Assembly (NCBI GenBank): GCA_045652245.1
Contig: JAZRTY010000033.1
Coordinates: 124,001-188,000, forward strand
Direction: 5' to 3'
Length of the DNA stretch: 64,000 nucleotides
From: SIG622 sp045652245
GTDB taxonomy: Bacteria > Bacillota > Clostridia > Oscillospirales > CAG-382
Both the position numbers and the translations under genes were made by a program. The notes beneath the pieces are model-generated. The model was given only the letters and a program-made list of their open reading frames with translations, searched no databases and was not told the DNA's origin. Shown here piece after piece: positions 1 through 8,005 of this stretch. The number at the start of each line of letters is the position of its first letter. The first letter of the stretch is position 1.

Positions 1-817
1 GATACATATTACTCTCAATGTTATTGTGAATACTACTTGTATAATTTATCGCAACAGCAAAATTCTCATAGGTCTTAGCGATAATTTCACCTTTTGCACC
101 GACAATATATTCGTTTCCATCCTTGCCGATTGCCACTGGAGAAACAAGCATTTGCCCCTTTGTAACCGAGTCCCCTATTTCAACAAGAGCAGACCCTGAT
201 GTAACCTTTACAAGCTCAATAACACCATCCGAACATGACATAAGACCTGACATTGATGTACTATCTTCGTAATTCTTTTCAATTCTTTCGCTGACCTCAA
301 CAAACGCTACAGTTCCACTCATGTTTATCGAAATCCACGTTAAATTCTTGTTAAGAATTATACATTTGTTACACACATTCGGAATTTTCCGCGTTCGTAT
401 TAATGTCCCCTTTGAAAAGCCTGCATTTTCAAGCGTTTCAGTTATTTCTTCATCGGAAATTTCTGTATTCCCACTGATTACAATATCCCAAACAAACAAT
501 CTTTGTACCTGTAAAACAAGTATGAAAAGTATAATTCCGATTACAATTCCAAATCTTTTTTTACGCTTCTTTAACTCCTCAGGAATGCCAAAATAATTAG
601 TATTTAAAATTATTGTTTCTTTAAGAAAACTACTTGAAAGTATTTTCTTTTCCAGAAATGAGTAACAACAAAATGAAAATCTCTTGTCATTGATAATCGT
701 TACATCAAATATCCCCCCGGTAAATTCCTTCAGTAGCTTTGTTGTAACATATGTTGCGCTGAACGCTTCAAGCTCAAATTTTGAATACCCCAATAAATTA
801 TAAAGTATTTTTTTCAA
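1..817 (-). CDS. yqfD: Sporulation protein YqfD, N-terminal 272 residues (cut by window edge)
   Basis: Read on the minus strand from a TTG at 817, with GGAGTG at 823-828 as ribosome binding site inside the stop region of yqfC. The frame is open to the window edge, so the C-terminus is missing. Visible parts: a basic stretch, one membrane helix at about residues 90-109, then a POTRA-like segment (SGNTEISDEEI) and the WISINMSGTVAFVEVSER segment typical of YqfD. In the family the protein is needed for spore formation in the mother cell, but its mechanism is not known. Its close pairing with yqfC, with only a few bases between them, is the usual Bacillus/Clostridia order and implies one transcript. 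Identification rests on my recognition of the family pattern plus the yqfC neighbour. Confidence 0.85.
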   Translation of the reverse strand, partial: MKKILYNLLGYSKFELEAFSATYVTTKLLKEFTGGIFDVTIINDKRFSFCCYSFLEKKILSSSFLKETIILNTNYFGIPEELKKRKKRFGIVIGIILFILVLQVQRLFVWDIVISGNTEISDEEITETLENAGFSKGTLIRTRKIPNVCNKCIILNKNLTWISINMSGTVAFVEVSERIEKNYEDSTSMSGLMSCSDGVIELVKVTSGSALVEIGDSVTKGQMLVSPVAIGKDGNEYIVGAKGEIIAKTYENFAVAINYTSSIHNNIESNMY

Positions 818-821
818 GTTT

Positions 822-1118
822 TCACTCCTTTTTACAGTTAAGAAAGCTCACAGAATCAATAATCCCGGTTACTTTAATTGAAGTTTTTGTATAAAATCTC
901 ATTTCAAGCTCTGTTCCGGAAATCTCCAAAGCAAGATAATTGACGCTAAAGCAAATTTCTTCTTTCGTGTATTTATATATTGAAATTATCCCTTCGGCAA
1001 AAAGCTCATCATTACCAAGTATCTGAATATTCGGCTTATTTAAAAAACTTATCAGAGAGTCTTTTTGTATTTTTTTAATTTCGCAGATAAGCTTTTGATA
1101 TAAATTGTTTTTACTCAA
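822..1118 (-). CDS. yqfC: Sporulation protein YqfC (YabP/YqfC family)
   Basis: Small protein of 98 residues, the usual size for YqfC. The middle and C-terminal part carries the family pattern: IQILGNDELF, then a short basic loop, then beta-rich LALEISGTELEMRFYT and IKVTGIIDSVSF. I chose the TTG at 1118 because a full AGGAGG lies at 1124-1129, five bases upstream. An ATG at 1187 would add 23 residues but has no ribosome binding site. The stop overlaps the binding site of yqfD, so the two are translationally coupled. YqfC is a sporulation-specific protein expressed in the mother cell in Bacillus; its biochemical role is unknown. No base composition anomaly seen. Confidence 0.85.
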   Translation of the reverse strand: MSKNNLYQKLICEIKKIQKDSLISFLNKPNIQILGNDELFAEGIISIYKYTKEEICFSVNYLALEISGTELEMRFYTKTSIKVTGIIDSVSFLNCKKE

Positions 1119-1242
1119 GGCTACCTCCTGTTCAACATTCAATAGAATATTGAAAATATTTTTATAAGGATATGCGTATGAGTACATTTTTTATTCTAAA
1201 TATCGTTTTTATATAATAAATTAATTCAGAGGGGGGATAATT

Positions 1243-2301
1243 ATTAAAACAAAAAAAACAAAAGACATAGCTTTAATATTAATGCTGTTTATCGTTTTGC
1301 TTTCAATGTACATTTGTCCGACAATAATAAAAAACAGCGTAGAAAAAGCACTAAGTACCTGCTATAATGTACTTATACCGTCGGTCTTTCCATATCTTGT
1401 AATAACAAGGATTTTATCCGAGTCGATAATAAAGTATATTCTGACAAGCAGCAATAAATTTGCCCATAAAAGCTCATTTGTCGTTACAATTGCAATTTTC
1501 ATCGGACTTATATCAGGCTTTCCGAATGGCGCTATAATAGCAACAAGACTTTACGAGTTAAAAATTATTACAAAAAAGGATGCAGAAAAAATTGTTGCTC
1601 TTTCTGACTGTATAAGTCCGTCCTTCTGTATAATTTACTTCGGCAAATATATACTGAACAATACTCTTTGTGCAGTACTTATATTTCTTTCAATAATGGT
1701 ATCAAATCTATGTACCTTGCTGATTTTTGGAAAAAATAAAAGTTATACCATAACTCTAAACAATAAAAATATATCTTTTTTAAGCTTGCCTCAGTTAATC
1801 TGTGATTGCTGCAGAATTATGCTGGATATTTGTGCATTCGTTACTTTTTTTATGTGCATGGGGAACCTGATTATTACTTCTTTTTCCTTATACTTTAGTT
1901 TATCACCTGTTATTATATCGTCAGTTATATCTCTGCTAGAAATCACCTGTGGTGTTATGAACATTTATACTCTGGAATTTTCAAAGCAAGTGCTTTTCGG
2001 CTGCTTTTTTTTCTCCTTCACCGGTTTTTGCGCAATTACTCAGGTTTCGGCTATTTGTGAAAGAGCCGACATACCTGTAAAAAATTATTTATTATCAAAA
2101 ATTCTCTGTTCATTATTAACTCCAATAATTTTTATCCTGCTAATAAAAATTATTCCGGAGGTCTATCTTGTTTCACTATTTGGCAGAAGAAATAAAGTAT
2201 TGATTGCAAGAACATTCTTTTTAACAGCCTTAATTCTGTTTACCGTAACAGTTTCAAGAGTTGCCAGAAGAAATAAATCAAACAAATATATTAAAAATTA
2301 A
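1243..2301 (+). CDS. ylbJ: Sporulation integral membrane protein YlbJ, probable ATT start
   Basis: Polytopic membrane protein of about 352 residues with the nucleoside-recognition (Gate) type architecture of YlbJ: many hydrophobic helices, a conserved IPSVFPYLV segment near the N-terminus and GLISGFPNGA in the first third. YlbJ acts in the mother cell/forespore envelope and is needed for heat-resistant spores. Start choice: the first ATG (1282) lies inside the first membrane helix and has no ribosome binding site. A very strong GAGGGGGG (1229-1236) lies six bases before an in-frame ATT at 1243, which would give a lysine-rich N-terminus followed by the hydrophobic helix, as in homologues. No ATG, GTG or TTG fits. 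Divergent from yqfC across a 125-bp spacer. Confidence 0.82.
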   Translation: MKTKKTKDIALILMLFIVLLSMYICPTIIKNSVEKALSTCYNVLIPSVFPYLVITRILSESIIKYILTSSNKFAHKSSFVVTIAIFIGLISGFPNGAIIATRLYELKIITKKDAEKIVALSDCISPSFCIIYFGKYILNNTLCAVLIFLSIMVSNLCTLLIFGKNKSYTITLNNKNISFLSLPQLICDCCRIMLDICAFVTFFMCMGNLIITSFSLYFSLSPVIISSVISLLEITCGVMNIYTLEFSKQVLFGCFFFSFTGFCAITQVSAICERADIPVKNYLLSKILCSLLTPIIFILLIKIIPEVYLVSLFGRRNKVLIARTFFLTALILFTVTVSRVARRNKSNKYIKN

Positions 2302-2320
2302 ATTTATTTTAAAAAAACAG

Positions 2321-2349
2321 TTGAAATTTGCAAAAGATTGTGGTAAAAT
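2321..2349 (+). promoter_or_regulatory. Sigma-A type promoter for the cysteine protein-eda unit
   Basis: TTGAAA (2321-2326), 17-bp spacer, TAAAAT (2344-2349), 31 bp before the ATG at 2380. Both boxes are near consensus and the spacing is ideal. Confidence 0.6.
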
Positions 2350-2379
2350 ATGTTTCAATGAAATTCAGGAGGGTAAGTG

Positions 2380-2580
2380 ATGTTTAAAATTTCAAACGAG
2401 ATTTCTAAGTGCTGTGCGTTGTGTGAACACTCTATGCGTCTCGATTTTAAATCACAATACATATGTAAATACAAAAACAGCATCGCAGAAGTAAAGCCTG
2501 ACGACTGCTGCAGGCATTTTGAGTTTGATTTATTAAAGGTCGAGCCTAAGCCTAAGAAAAAATATACTTTTGATATTTAA
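2380..2580 (+). CDS. Small cysteine-cluster protein, unknown function
   Basis: A 66-residue soluble protein with six cysteines arranged as CC-x2-C, a single C, and CC followed by RHF, then a proline/lysine-rich tail (VEPKPKKK). The layout suggests a bound metal ion, probably zinc or an Fe-S cluster, but I cannot name the family. The ATG at 2380 is chosen because AGGAGGG ends six bases upstream; the GTG at 2377 would be too close. It lies 16 bp before eda and has its own promoter, so the two are probably co-transcribed. Real gene: good binding site, promoter and codon pattern. Confidence 0.7.
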   Translation: MFKISNEISKCCALCEHSMRLDFKSQYICKYKNSIAEVKPDDCCRHFEFDLLKVEPKPKKKYTFDI

Positions 2581-2596
2581 TTTGGAGGAAATTGAA

Positions 2597-3559
2597 ATGA
2601 CAAACGTAGAACAAAAGCTATTTGAAACAGGTATTATCCCGGTTGTGGTAATTGACAGAGTTGAGGATGCACTCCCCCTTGCAAAAGCACTCCATGATGG
2701 TGGAATCATGGCAGCCGAAGTTACCTTCAGGACCGATGCAGCACCTGAAGCTATCAAGCTTATGTGCGACAATTTCCCTGATATGCTTATCGGAGCAGGT
2801 ACTGTTTTAACTACTGCTCAGGCAGACAAAGCAAAAGAAAACGGTGCTAAATTTATCGTAAGTCCCGGACTTAACCCGGAGGTTGTTCAGCATTGTATCA
2901 AAATAGGGGTTGAAGTTGTACCGGGCGTTTCTACAGCTTCCGAGATCGAAAAGGCAATGTCCCTCGGACTTAAAACCGTTAAGTTCTTCCCTGCTGAAGC
3001 TGCAGGTGGAATACCAATGCTTAAATCACTTTCAGCACCTTATAAGAATATAAAATTTATGCCGACAGGTGGTCTTTCCGAAAAGAACTTCAATGATTAT
3101 CTTGCTCTTGATTGCGTTCTTTGTGCAGGTGCAAGCTTTATCGCAAGCTCAAAGCTTGTGAAGGAAGGTAATTTTGCTGAAATCACAAGAATCGCCAGAG
3201 AAACAGTAAAGGCAATGCATGGCTTCAAGGTTGTTCATGTAGGTATCAATGCAGGTAATGCAGATAATGCATATTCAATAGCAAACAGTTTTGCTCCCTT
3301 CTGCCTTGAAATCACCAAGGACAACGAGGGTGGAATGTTCCTTAACAAGGATATTGAAATCATGAAAAAGCCTTGGTACGGCGAAAAGGGTCACATTGCT
3401 ATCGCTTGTAACAACATCAAGCGTGCTGAAGCATATTGTAAATCACAGGGTGTTAAGTTCCTTGAAGAATCTAAAAAAATTGATGCAAAAGGAAATTACA
3501 AGGCTGTTTACATCGATGGCGATATTGCAGGTTTCTCAGTACATCTTATGCAAAAATAA
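2597..3559 (+). CDS. eda: KDPG/KHG aldolase fused to a C-terminal VOC-like domain
   Basis: Residues 1 to about 205 are a class I 2-keto-3-deoxy-6-phosphogluconate (4-hydroxy-2-oxoglutarate) aldolase, a TIM barrel that cleaves KDPG to pyruvate and glyceraldehyde 3-phosphate. The catalytic Glu is at position 41 (AAEVTFRT), the Schiff-base Lys at 129 (LKTVKFFPAE), and the phosphate site is MPTGGL. Ordinary Eda is about 205-215 residues; here about 110 more follow. These resemble a glyoxalase/VOC fold half (HVGINAG; GHIAIACNNIKRAEAYC; IDGDIAGFSVHLM). The added domain's role is not known. GGAGG at 2584-2588 sets the ATG at 2597. A strong terminator follows. No edd or uronate genes are in the window, so the physiological substrate is open. 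Confidence 0.88.
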   Translation: MTNVEQKLFETGIIPVVVIDRVEDALPLAKALHDGGIMAAEVTFRTDAAPEAIKLMCDNFPDMLIGAGTVLTTAQADKAKENGAKFIVSPGLNPEVVQHCIKIGVEVVPGVSTASEIEKAMSLGLKTVKFFPAEAAGGIPMLKSLSAPYKNIKFMPTGGLSEKNFNDYLALDCVLCAGASFIASSKLVKEGNFAEITRIARETVKAMHGFKVVHVGINAGNADNAYSIANSFAPFCLEITKDNEGGMFLNKDIEIMKKPWYGEKGHIAIACNNIKRAEAYCKSQGVKFLEESKKIDAKGNYKAVYIDGDIAGFSVHLMQK

Positions 3560-3564
3560 AATCT

Positions 3565-3596
3565 ATGTCCGACAAGTAATTGTCGGACATTTTTTA
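3565..3596 (+). terminator. Rho-independent terminator after eda
   Basis: Perfect 10-bp stem ATGTCCGACA / TGTCGGACAT (3565-3574, 3581-3590) with a 6-base loop, then six T. Confidence 0.9.
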
Positions 3597-3607
3597 AGGG
3601 TGAAATA

Positions 3608-4126
3608 ATGAATAACATTCAAATTATTAAAGAAGCATACTTAATTTTAAATAAAGAAACACCACTAAAACATGATTGCGGGAAGCTTTGTAATTCTCTT
3701 TGTTGTCGTGATAACGGCGAAGGTCTTGGTATGTGGCTGCTTCCTGACGAGAAGGAGCTGTTGAAGAAATACAACACCTACACCTTTCACGAAAGCTGTG
3801 ATGGAACTGAAACGGTAGTTTGTAATGGTAAATGTAACAGAAATATGCGACCATTTGCGTGCAGAATATATCCATACTATCCAAGCCTTAAAATGAGTGA
3901 AGATGGCTATATTGACATTCAAATTAAAGTTGACCCGAGAGCAAGACTTACCTGCCCGATTGCAAGATACAACAGTAAATACAGAGCAAATATCTTCTTT
4001 CTTTCAAACCTGAAGCATTCTGTCAGAGTTCTGTTAAAAAGCCCGGAGATTACAAAGGAACTCTTCGAAATCAACGATTTTCTTTCTGAAATTGAGGAAA
4101 TGCAGAATAAATTTCTGAATTTATAG
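3608..4126 (+). CDS. CxxxC/CC cysteine-cluster protein (YkgJ/UPF0153-like)
   Basis: 172-residue soluble protein. Cysteines: HDCGKLCNSLCC near residues 24-33, then a second group around residues 64-85 (C, C-x3-C, and RPFACRIYPYYP), and a late RLTCPIARY. This resembles the putative zinc/iron-chelating CxxCxxCC family, in which eight cysteines are thought to bind a metal or cluster; the function of that family is not established. GGGTGA lies before the ATG. It is just behind the eda terminator, so it depends on read-through or a promoter I do not see. It precedes nusB but is separated from it by a clear promoter. Confidence 0.7.
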   Translation: MNNIQIIKEAYLILNKETPLKHDCGKLCNSLCCRDNGEGLGMWLLPDEKELLKKYNTYTFHESCDGTETVVCNGKCNRNMRPFACRIYPYYPSLKMSEDGYIDIQIKVDPRARLTCPIARYNSKYRANIFFLSNLKHSVRVLLKSPEITKELFEINDFLSEIEEMQNKFLNL

Positions 4127-4166
4127 AGTATTTCTGTCCAAAATTTTACTTTTATTAATTTTTCTC

Positions 4167-4195
4167 TTGAAAAAAAAGTGATTTTGTTATATAAT
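4167..4195 (+). promoter_or_regulatory. Promoter of the nusB-xseAB-ispA operon
   Basis: TTGAAA (4167-4172), 17-bp spacer, TATAAT (4190-4195), about 45 bp before nusB. Confidence 0.65.
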
Positions 4196-4241
4196 ATATT
4201 AAATATATTAAAAGAGAACATTATGTTCGGAAAGGATATAA

Positions 4242-4679
4242 ATGAACAGACATACTGCCAGAGAAATAACTCTATGCCTACTCTTTAATTTCAGCTTCAA
4301 TACCGAGGAAAAACCCGAGGAGCTTCTTGAACTATATATAAACTATTTTCCCGATGCTGAAAACGGAATTATTCCTGAGGACATCAGGAACGATAACTAT
4401 ATTTCAAAGACATATTTTGGAGTAACGCAGAAAATTTCCGAGCTTGACTCTTATATAGAAAACGCTTCCGAAAACTGGAAACCGGAAAGAATTTCACGAG
4501 TTTCCCGTTCGATTTTGCGCCTTGCAATTTATGAAATTTTGTACATCGAGGATATTCCGGAAAAGGTTTCAATTAATGAAGCAATAGAGTTAGCAAAGCG
4601 CTTTGATGAAGATAACAGCTATATATACGTTAATGGTATTCTGGCAAACGTTGTCGCCGGCAAAGAAATAAAAGAATAA
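4242..4679 (+). CDS. nusB: Transcription antitermination factor NusB
   Basis: 145 residues, all-helical NusB fold. Recognised by the N-terminal RHTAREITLCLLF (family pattern R-x2-AR-x4-ALY) and by the C-terminal SRSILRLAIYEILY, IPEKVSINEAIELAKRF and YVNGILANV segments. NusB binds boxA RNA together with S10 (NusE) in the rRNA antitermination complex. First gene of a tight operon (nusB, TsaD-like, xseA, xseB, ispA, PAP2-like). nusB next to xseA/xseB/ispA is a common Firmicutes arrangement. The middle (residues about 28-55) is longer and more acidic than in many homologues, otherwise normal. Confidence 0.93.
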   Translation: MNRHTAREITLCLLFNFSFNTEEKPEELLELYINYFPDAENGIIPEDIRNDNYISKTYFGVTQKISELDSYIENASENWKPERISRVSRSILRLAIYEILYIEDIPEKVSINEAIELAKRFDEDNSYIYVNGILANVVAGKEIKE

Positions 4680-4688
4680 TTACCTGTT

Positions 4689-5648
4689 ATGGAAAAATAC
4701 TATTTAGGTATAGACACAAGTAATTACACAACCAGCCTTTGTATAACCGACGGGCAGAATATTATATCTGAAGAAAGACAAATTCTTGATGTAAAAAAAG
4801 GAGAATCCGGGCTTCGTCAGAGCGATGCCCTCTTTCATCATACAAGAAATTTACCAATTCTTTGCAGTAAACTCTTCTCAAACAGCAGCATTGACAGAAG
4901 TAAAATTTCTGCCGTAGGAGTTTCCTCCGTTCCCCGTGATGCGAAGGACTCTTATATGCCCTGCTTTCTTGCAGGAGTTTCCTTTGCTACGGCATTTTCT
5001 TCAGCACTGGATATTCCGCTGTATACATTTTCACATCAGGCAGGACACATTGTTGCAGCAGCTGTTTCGGGAAATTGCGAGAAAATTCTTGAAAATAATT
5101 TTATTTCCTTTCACGTTTCGGGAGGTACAACAGAGGTTTTACATGTAAATCCGTGTGATGGAAATTTATCCTGTGAAATTATAGGTGGAACACTTGACCT
5201 TAATGCAGGTCAGGCAATTGACAGGTGCGGCGTAATGCTTGGACTTTCTTTTCCATGCGGAAAAGAAATGGACATACTGTCTCAAGCTTCACCTTCACAC
5301 TTTAACCCGAAGGTTTCGGTTAAGGGTACATATTGCAACTTATCGGGACTTGAAAATATCTGCAAAGAAATGAATAACAAGGCTTATAGTGCTGAGGACA
5401 TCTCAAAATTTGTATTCTCTTATATCGCAAGTACTCTTAAAAAAATTACAGAGAATTGTAGACGTACTTATTCTGATATACCGGTTTTATACGCAGGTGG
5501 TGTGATGTCAAATACTTACATCAGAAATGAGTTATCCGGCTTATCAAATGTACACTTTGCTCTTCCCCGCTATTCTTGCGACAATGCCTTTGGAATTTCA
5601 ATGCTCGCTTATTATAAACACAATTCTTTACTTAATTATAAGAGGTAA
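4689..5648 (+). CDS. TsaD/Kae1-like M22 family protein (paralogue, not canonical TsaD)
   Basis: 319 residues with the ASKHA-fold N-terminus LGIDTSNYTTS, the metal-binding H-x3-H (FSHQAGHIVAA), and the nucleotide-site SGGTTEVL and YAGGVMSN. These match the Kae1/TsaD (formerly O-sialoglycoprotein endopeptidase) superfamily. TsaD transfers threonylcarbamoyl to A37 of tRNA. Several signatures differ from TsaD, for example GLRQSDALFHHTRNLP where TsaD has a VPELASRAH-type motif, and DNAFGISML near the end. I therefore read it as a diverged clostridial paralogue whose substrate is unknown. It sits 9 bp after nusB and 2 bp before xseA, so it is part of the operon. TsaD itself would be expected elsewhere in the genome. 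Confidence 0.75.
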   Translation: MEKYYLGIDTSNYTTSLCITDGQNIISEERQILDVKKGESGLRQSDALFHHTRNLPILCSKLFSNSSIDRSKISAVGVSSVPRDAKDSYMPCFLAGVSFATAFSSALDIPLYTFSHQAGHIVAAAVSGNCEKILENNFISFHVSGGTTEVLHVNPCDGNLSCEIIGGTLDLNAGQAIDRCGVMLGLSFPCGKEMDILSQASPSHFNPKVSVKGTYCNLSGLENICKEMNNKAYSAEDISKFVFSYIASTLKKITENCRRTYSDIPVLYAGGVMSNTYIRNELSGLSNVHFALPRYSCDNAFGISMLAYYKHNSLLNYKR

Positions 5649-5650
5649 TA

Positions 5651-6874
5651 ATGTCACAGAATCTTACTTTAACTGTCTCACAGCTGAATGAGTATATCGG
5701 TGCAATTATTGATTCTGCAGAGCTACTTTCAAGTATTTATGTAAAAGGTGAAATATCAAATTTTACAAATCATTATAAAAGTGGTCATTTCTACTTTACT
5801 CTGAAAGACGAGAACTCTTCTCTGCGTGCTGTTATGTTCAGGTCAAATTCTTCCAGAGTCAAATTTTCACCCGAAAACGGTATGAAGGTCACAGTTCATG
5901 GGAGAATTGCAGTATATGAAAGAGACGGGATTTATCAATTATACTGCGATGAGCTTGTACCGGACGGAGTCGGTGCATTATATCTTGCATATGAACAATT
6001 AAAAGAAAAACTCTCAGCACAGGGACTATTTGATGACAAATATAAAAAAGCAATTCCGAAATATCCGCAGAAAATCGGTATTATAACCTCTCCTACCGGT
6101 GCTGCAATTGCTGACCTTACAAATATTCTTACAAGACGCTACCCAATATGTGAGCTTGAGCTATATCCTGCACTTGTTCAGGGAGACTCTGCACCACAGA
6201 GCCTTATAAATGGCATTTTATACTTTGATGGAAAGGTCGATACAATAATAATCGGCAGGGGTGGCGGTTCGATTGAGGACCTATGGGCTTTTAATGACGA
6301 AGGACTTGCAAGAACCATATTCAAATGCAAAACTCCTGTAATTTCTGCAGTAGGACACGAAATCGATTTTACAATCTGCGATTTTGTTTCCGACCTGCGT
6401 GCTCCTACCCCGTCAGCAGCTGCAGAGCTTGCTGTTCCTGACAAGGAGGAAATAATTGAAGGTCTAAATAATTTTCAAAAAAGACTTGAGTATGCACTTC
6501 AAACAAATATTACTCAGAAAAAAAACATAATTTCAGGAATTGCAAGCCTTTCATTCTTTAAATCGCCCTTGAATTATATTGATAAAAGGAAAAGTGATTT
6601 ACTAAACATAGAAATTCTCTTGAATAATTCCTTTAAAAGCATTTATGAACGAAAAACCAATCTTTTAGTGAGACAAAGTGCAAAACTCGAAGCTCTCAAT
6701 CCCCTTTCTGTCCTGTCAAGAGGCTATAGTGCAGCCTACAGCGAGGATAATAAGGTTATAACCTCAGTAAACCAACTGAAAACCGGTGAAAAAATCAAGC
6801 TATCAATGTCGGATGGTGAAGTAATATCCACTATTGATGAAATTATTAAAAATTCAGAAAAAGAGGACAGATAA
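5651..6874 (+). CDS. xseA: Exodeoxyribonuclease VII large subunit
   Basis: 407 residues. N-terminal OB fold (residues about 1-105; IYVKGEISNFTNHYKSGHFYF), then the catalytic core with GIITSPTGAAIADLTNIL, the GRGGGSIEDLWAFNDE motif and AVGHEIDFTICDFVSDLRAPTPSAA. A coiled-coil part and a C-terminal LSRGYSAAYSEDNKVI follow. Together with several XseB chains it degrades single-stranded DNA from both ends in the cytoplasm. The start is tight against the stop of the TsaD-like gene and the end is 2 bp from xseB, so the subunits are translated from adjoining cistrons. Full length and intact. Confidence 0.95.
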   Translation: MSQNLTLTVSQLNEYIGAIIDSAELLSSIYVKGEISNFTNHYKSGHFYFTLKDENSSLRAVMFRSNSSRVKFSPENGMKVTVHGRIAVYERDGIYQLYCDELVPDGVGALYLAYEQLKEKLSAQGLFDDKYKKAIPKYPQKIGIITSPTGAAIADLTNILTRRYPICELELYPALVQGDSAPQSLINGILYFDGKVDTIIIGRGGGSIEDLWAFNDEGLARTIFKCKTPVISAVGHEIDFTICDFVSDLRAPTPSAAAELAVPDKEEIIEGLNNFQKRLEYALQTNITQKKNIISGIASLSFFKSPLNYIDKRKSDLLNIEILLNNSFKSIYERKTNLLVRQSAKLEALNPLSVLSRGYSAAYSEDNKVITSVNQLKTGEKIKLSMSDGEVISTIDEIIKNSEKEDR

Positions 6875-6876
6875 AC

Positions 6877-7086
6877 ATGGCAACAAAAAACGAAAAAATT
6901 ACATTTGAAGCAGCACTTGAAAGATTGGAAGCTATCACCAAGATGCTTGAGGATGGTAATATAACTCTTGATAATTCCCTGGATTTATATAAAGAAGGAA
7001 TTACGCTTATTAAATCCTGCAATAAAATGCTTGAGAGTGCTGAAAACAAGATAAAAACCGTAAACAAAAGTAGTTTGGAGCAATAA
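6877..7086 (+). CDS. xseB: Exodeoxyribonuclease VII small subunit
   Basis: 69 residues, the usual size for XseB, with the two-helix pattern FEAALERLEAITKMLEDGN and LDLYKEGITLIKSC. It binds the coiled coil of XseA and is needed for ExoVII activity. Starts 2 bp after xseA and ends 5 bp before ispA. Confidence 0.93.
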   Translation: MATKNEKITFEAALERLEAITKMLEDGNITLDNSLDLYKEGITLIKSCNKMLESAENKIKTVNKSSLEQ

Positions 7087-7091
7087 AAGTA

Positions 7092-8003
7092 ATGGATAAA
7101 AAAATTACCGATATTCTTTCGGAATTTGCGCAAAACTTTAACAGGGAGCTTTCTGAATTTTCAAAAGAATTCAGGAACAATCCCCTTTACAATACTGAGA
7201 TGTCCGCTGTATTTGACGCATTTGATTATTCTCTGCTTTCAGGCGGAAAAAGACTTCGTGCATTTTTGGTATATACCTTTAATAAGCTCTGTGGTGGTAA
7301 ACAAGAGAACGCGCTCCCTCATGCAATCGCAATTGAGATGATACATGCATACTCACTTATACACGACGATTTACCCTGTATGGATAATGACGATTTAAGA
7401 CGAGGTAAACCTACAAATCATAAGGTATATGGCGAAGCTACAGCACTCCTTGCAGGTGACGCACTTCTTACTGAAGCTTTTTCTCTTATTTCAAATGCAA
7501 ATATCACCGAAAGGGCGAAGCTTGATTCTATACGCCTCCTATCTTGTAATGCCGGTATTTTTGGTATGATTGGCGGGCAGGAAATTGACTTAAAAAGCGA
7601 AAATAGTAATATTTCTCTTGAAACTCTGATTTTATTACAAAACAGAAAAACAGGTAAACTCTTTGAAGCTGCATGTCTTCTTGGTTGTATTTCTGCAAAT
7701 AATTATGATAAAAATATTACTGCAGCTGCATCATCCTTCGCTGCTTCCTTCGGACTTGCATTTCAAATTACAGACGATATCCTCGATGTAATCGGAGAAA
7801 CAGAAACGCTCGGAAAAAGCGTTGGAAGTGACGAAAAAACTCATAAATCAACCTTTGTTTCGCTGCTTGGAATTGACGGTGCGAAAAATGAGGCACTAAA
7901 GCAGGTTGCTTCAGCAAAAGACGTACTGAAATCTGCATTTTACGAAGCTGACATTATACCGCTGTGTGATTTATGTGATTACTTAATAACAAGAAGGAGT
8001 TAA
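7092..8003 (+). CDS. ispA: Polyprenyl synthetase, farnesyl diphosphate synthase type
   Basis: 303 residues. Carries both aspartate-rich motifs of trans-prenyltransferases: the first as DDLPCMDNDDLRRG (extended spacing typical of bacterial FPP synthases) and the second as DDILDVIG, plus GGKRLRAFLVY and GGQEIDL. It condenses IPP with DMAPP/GPP to make farnesyl diphosphate in the cytoplasm, the precursor of undecaprenyl phosphate and quinone chains. The genes of the MEP pathway enzyme Dxs and of TlyA, ArgR and RecN, which follow ispA in many Clostridia, are here 36 kb away. Product length cannot be proven from sequence alone. Confidence 0.9.
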   Translation: MDKKITDILSEFAQNFNRELSEFSKEFRNNPLYNTEMSAVFDAFDYSLLSGGKRLRAFLVYTFNKLCGGKQENALPHAIAIEMIHAYSLIHDDLPCMDNDDLRRGKPTNHKVYGEATALLAGDALLTEAFSLISNANITERAKLDSIRLLSCNAGIFGMIGGQEIDLKSENSNISLETLILLQNRKTGKLFEAACLLGCISANNYDKNITAAASSFAASFGLAFQITDDILDVIGETETLGKSVGSDEKTHKSTFVSLLGIDGAKNEALKQVASAKDVLKSAFYEADIIPLCDLCDYLITRRS

Positions 8004-8005
8004 AC

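Noticed and set aside
321..596. Plus-strand 91-codon frame
   Set aside because: Lies opposite yqfD, whose frame shows clear family motifs; no binding site; shadow.
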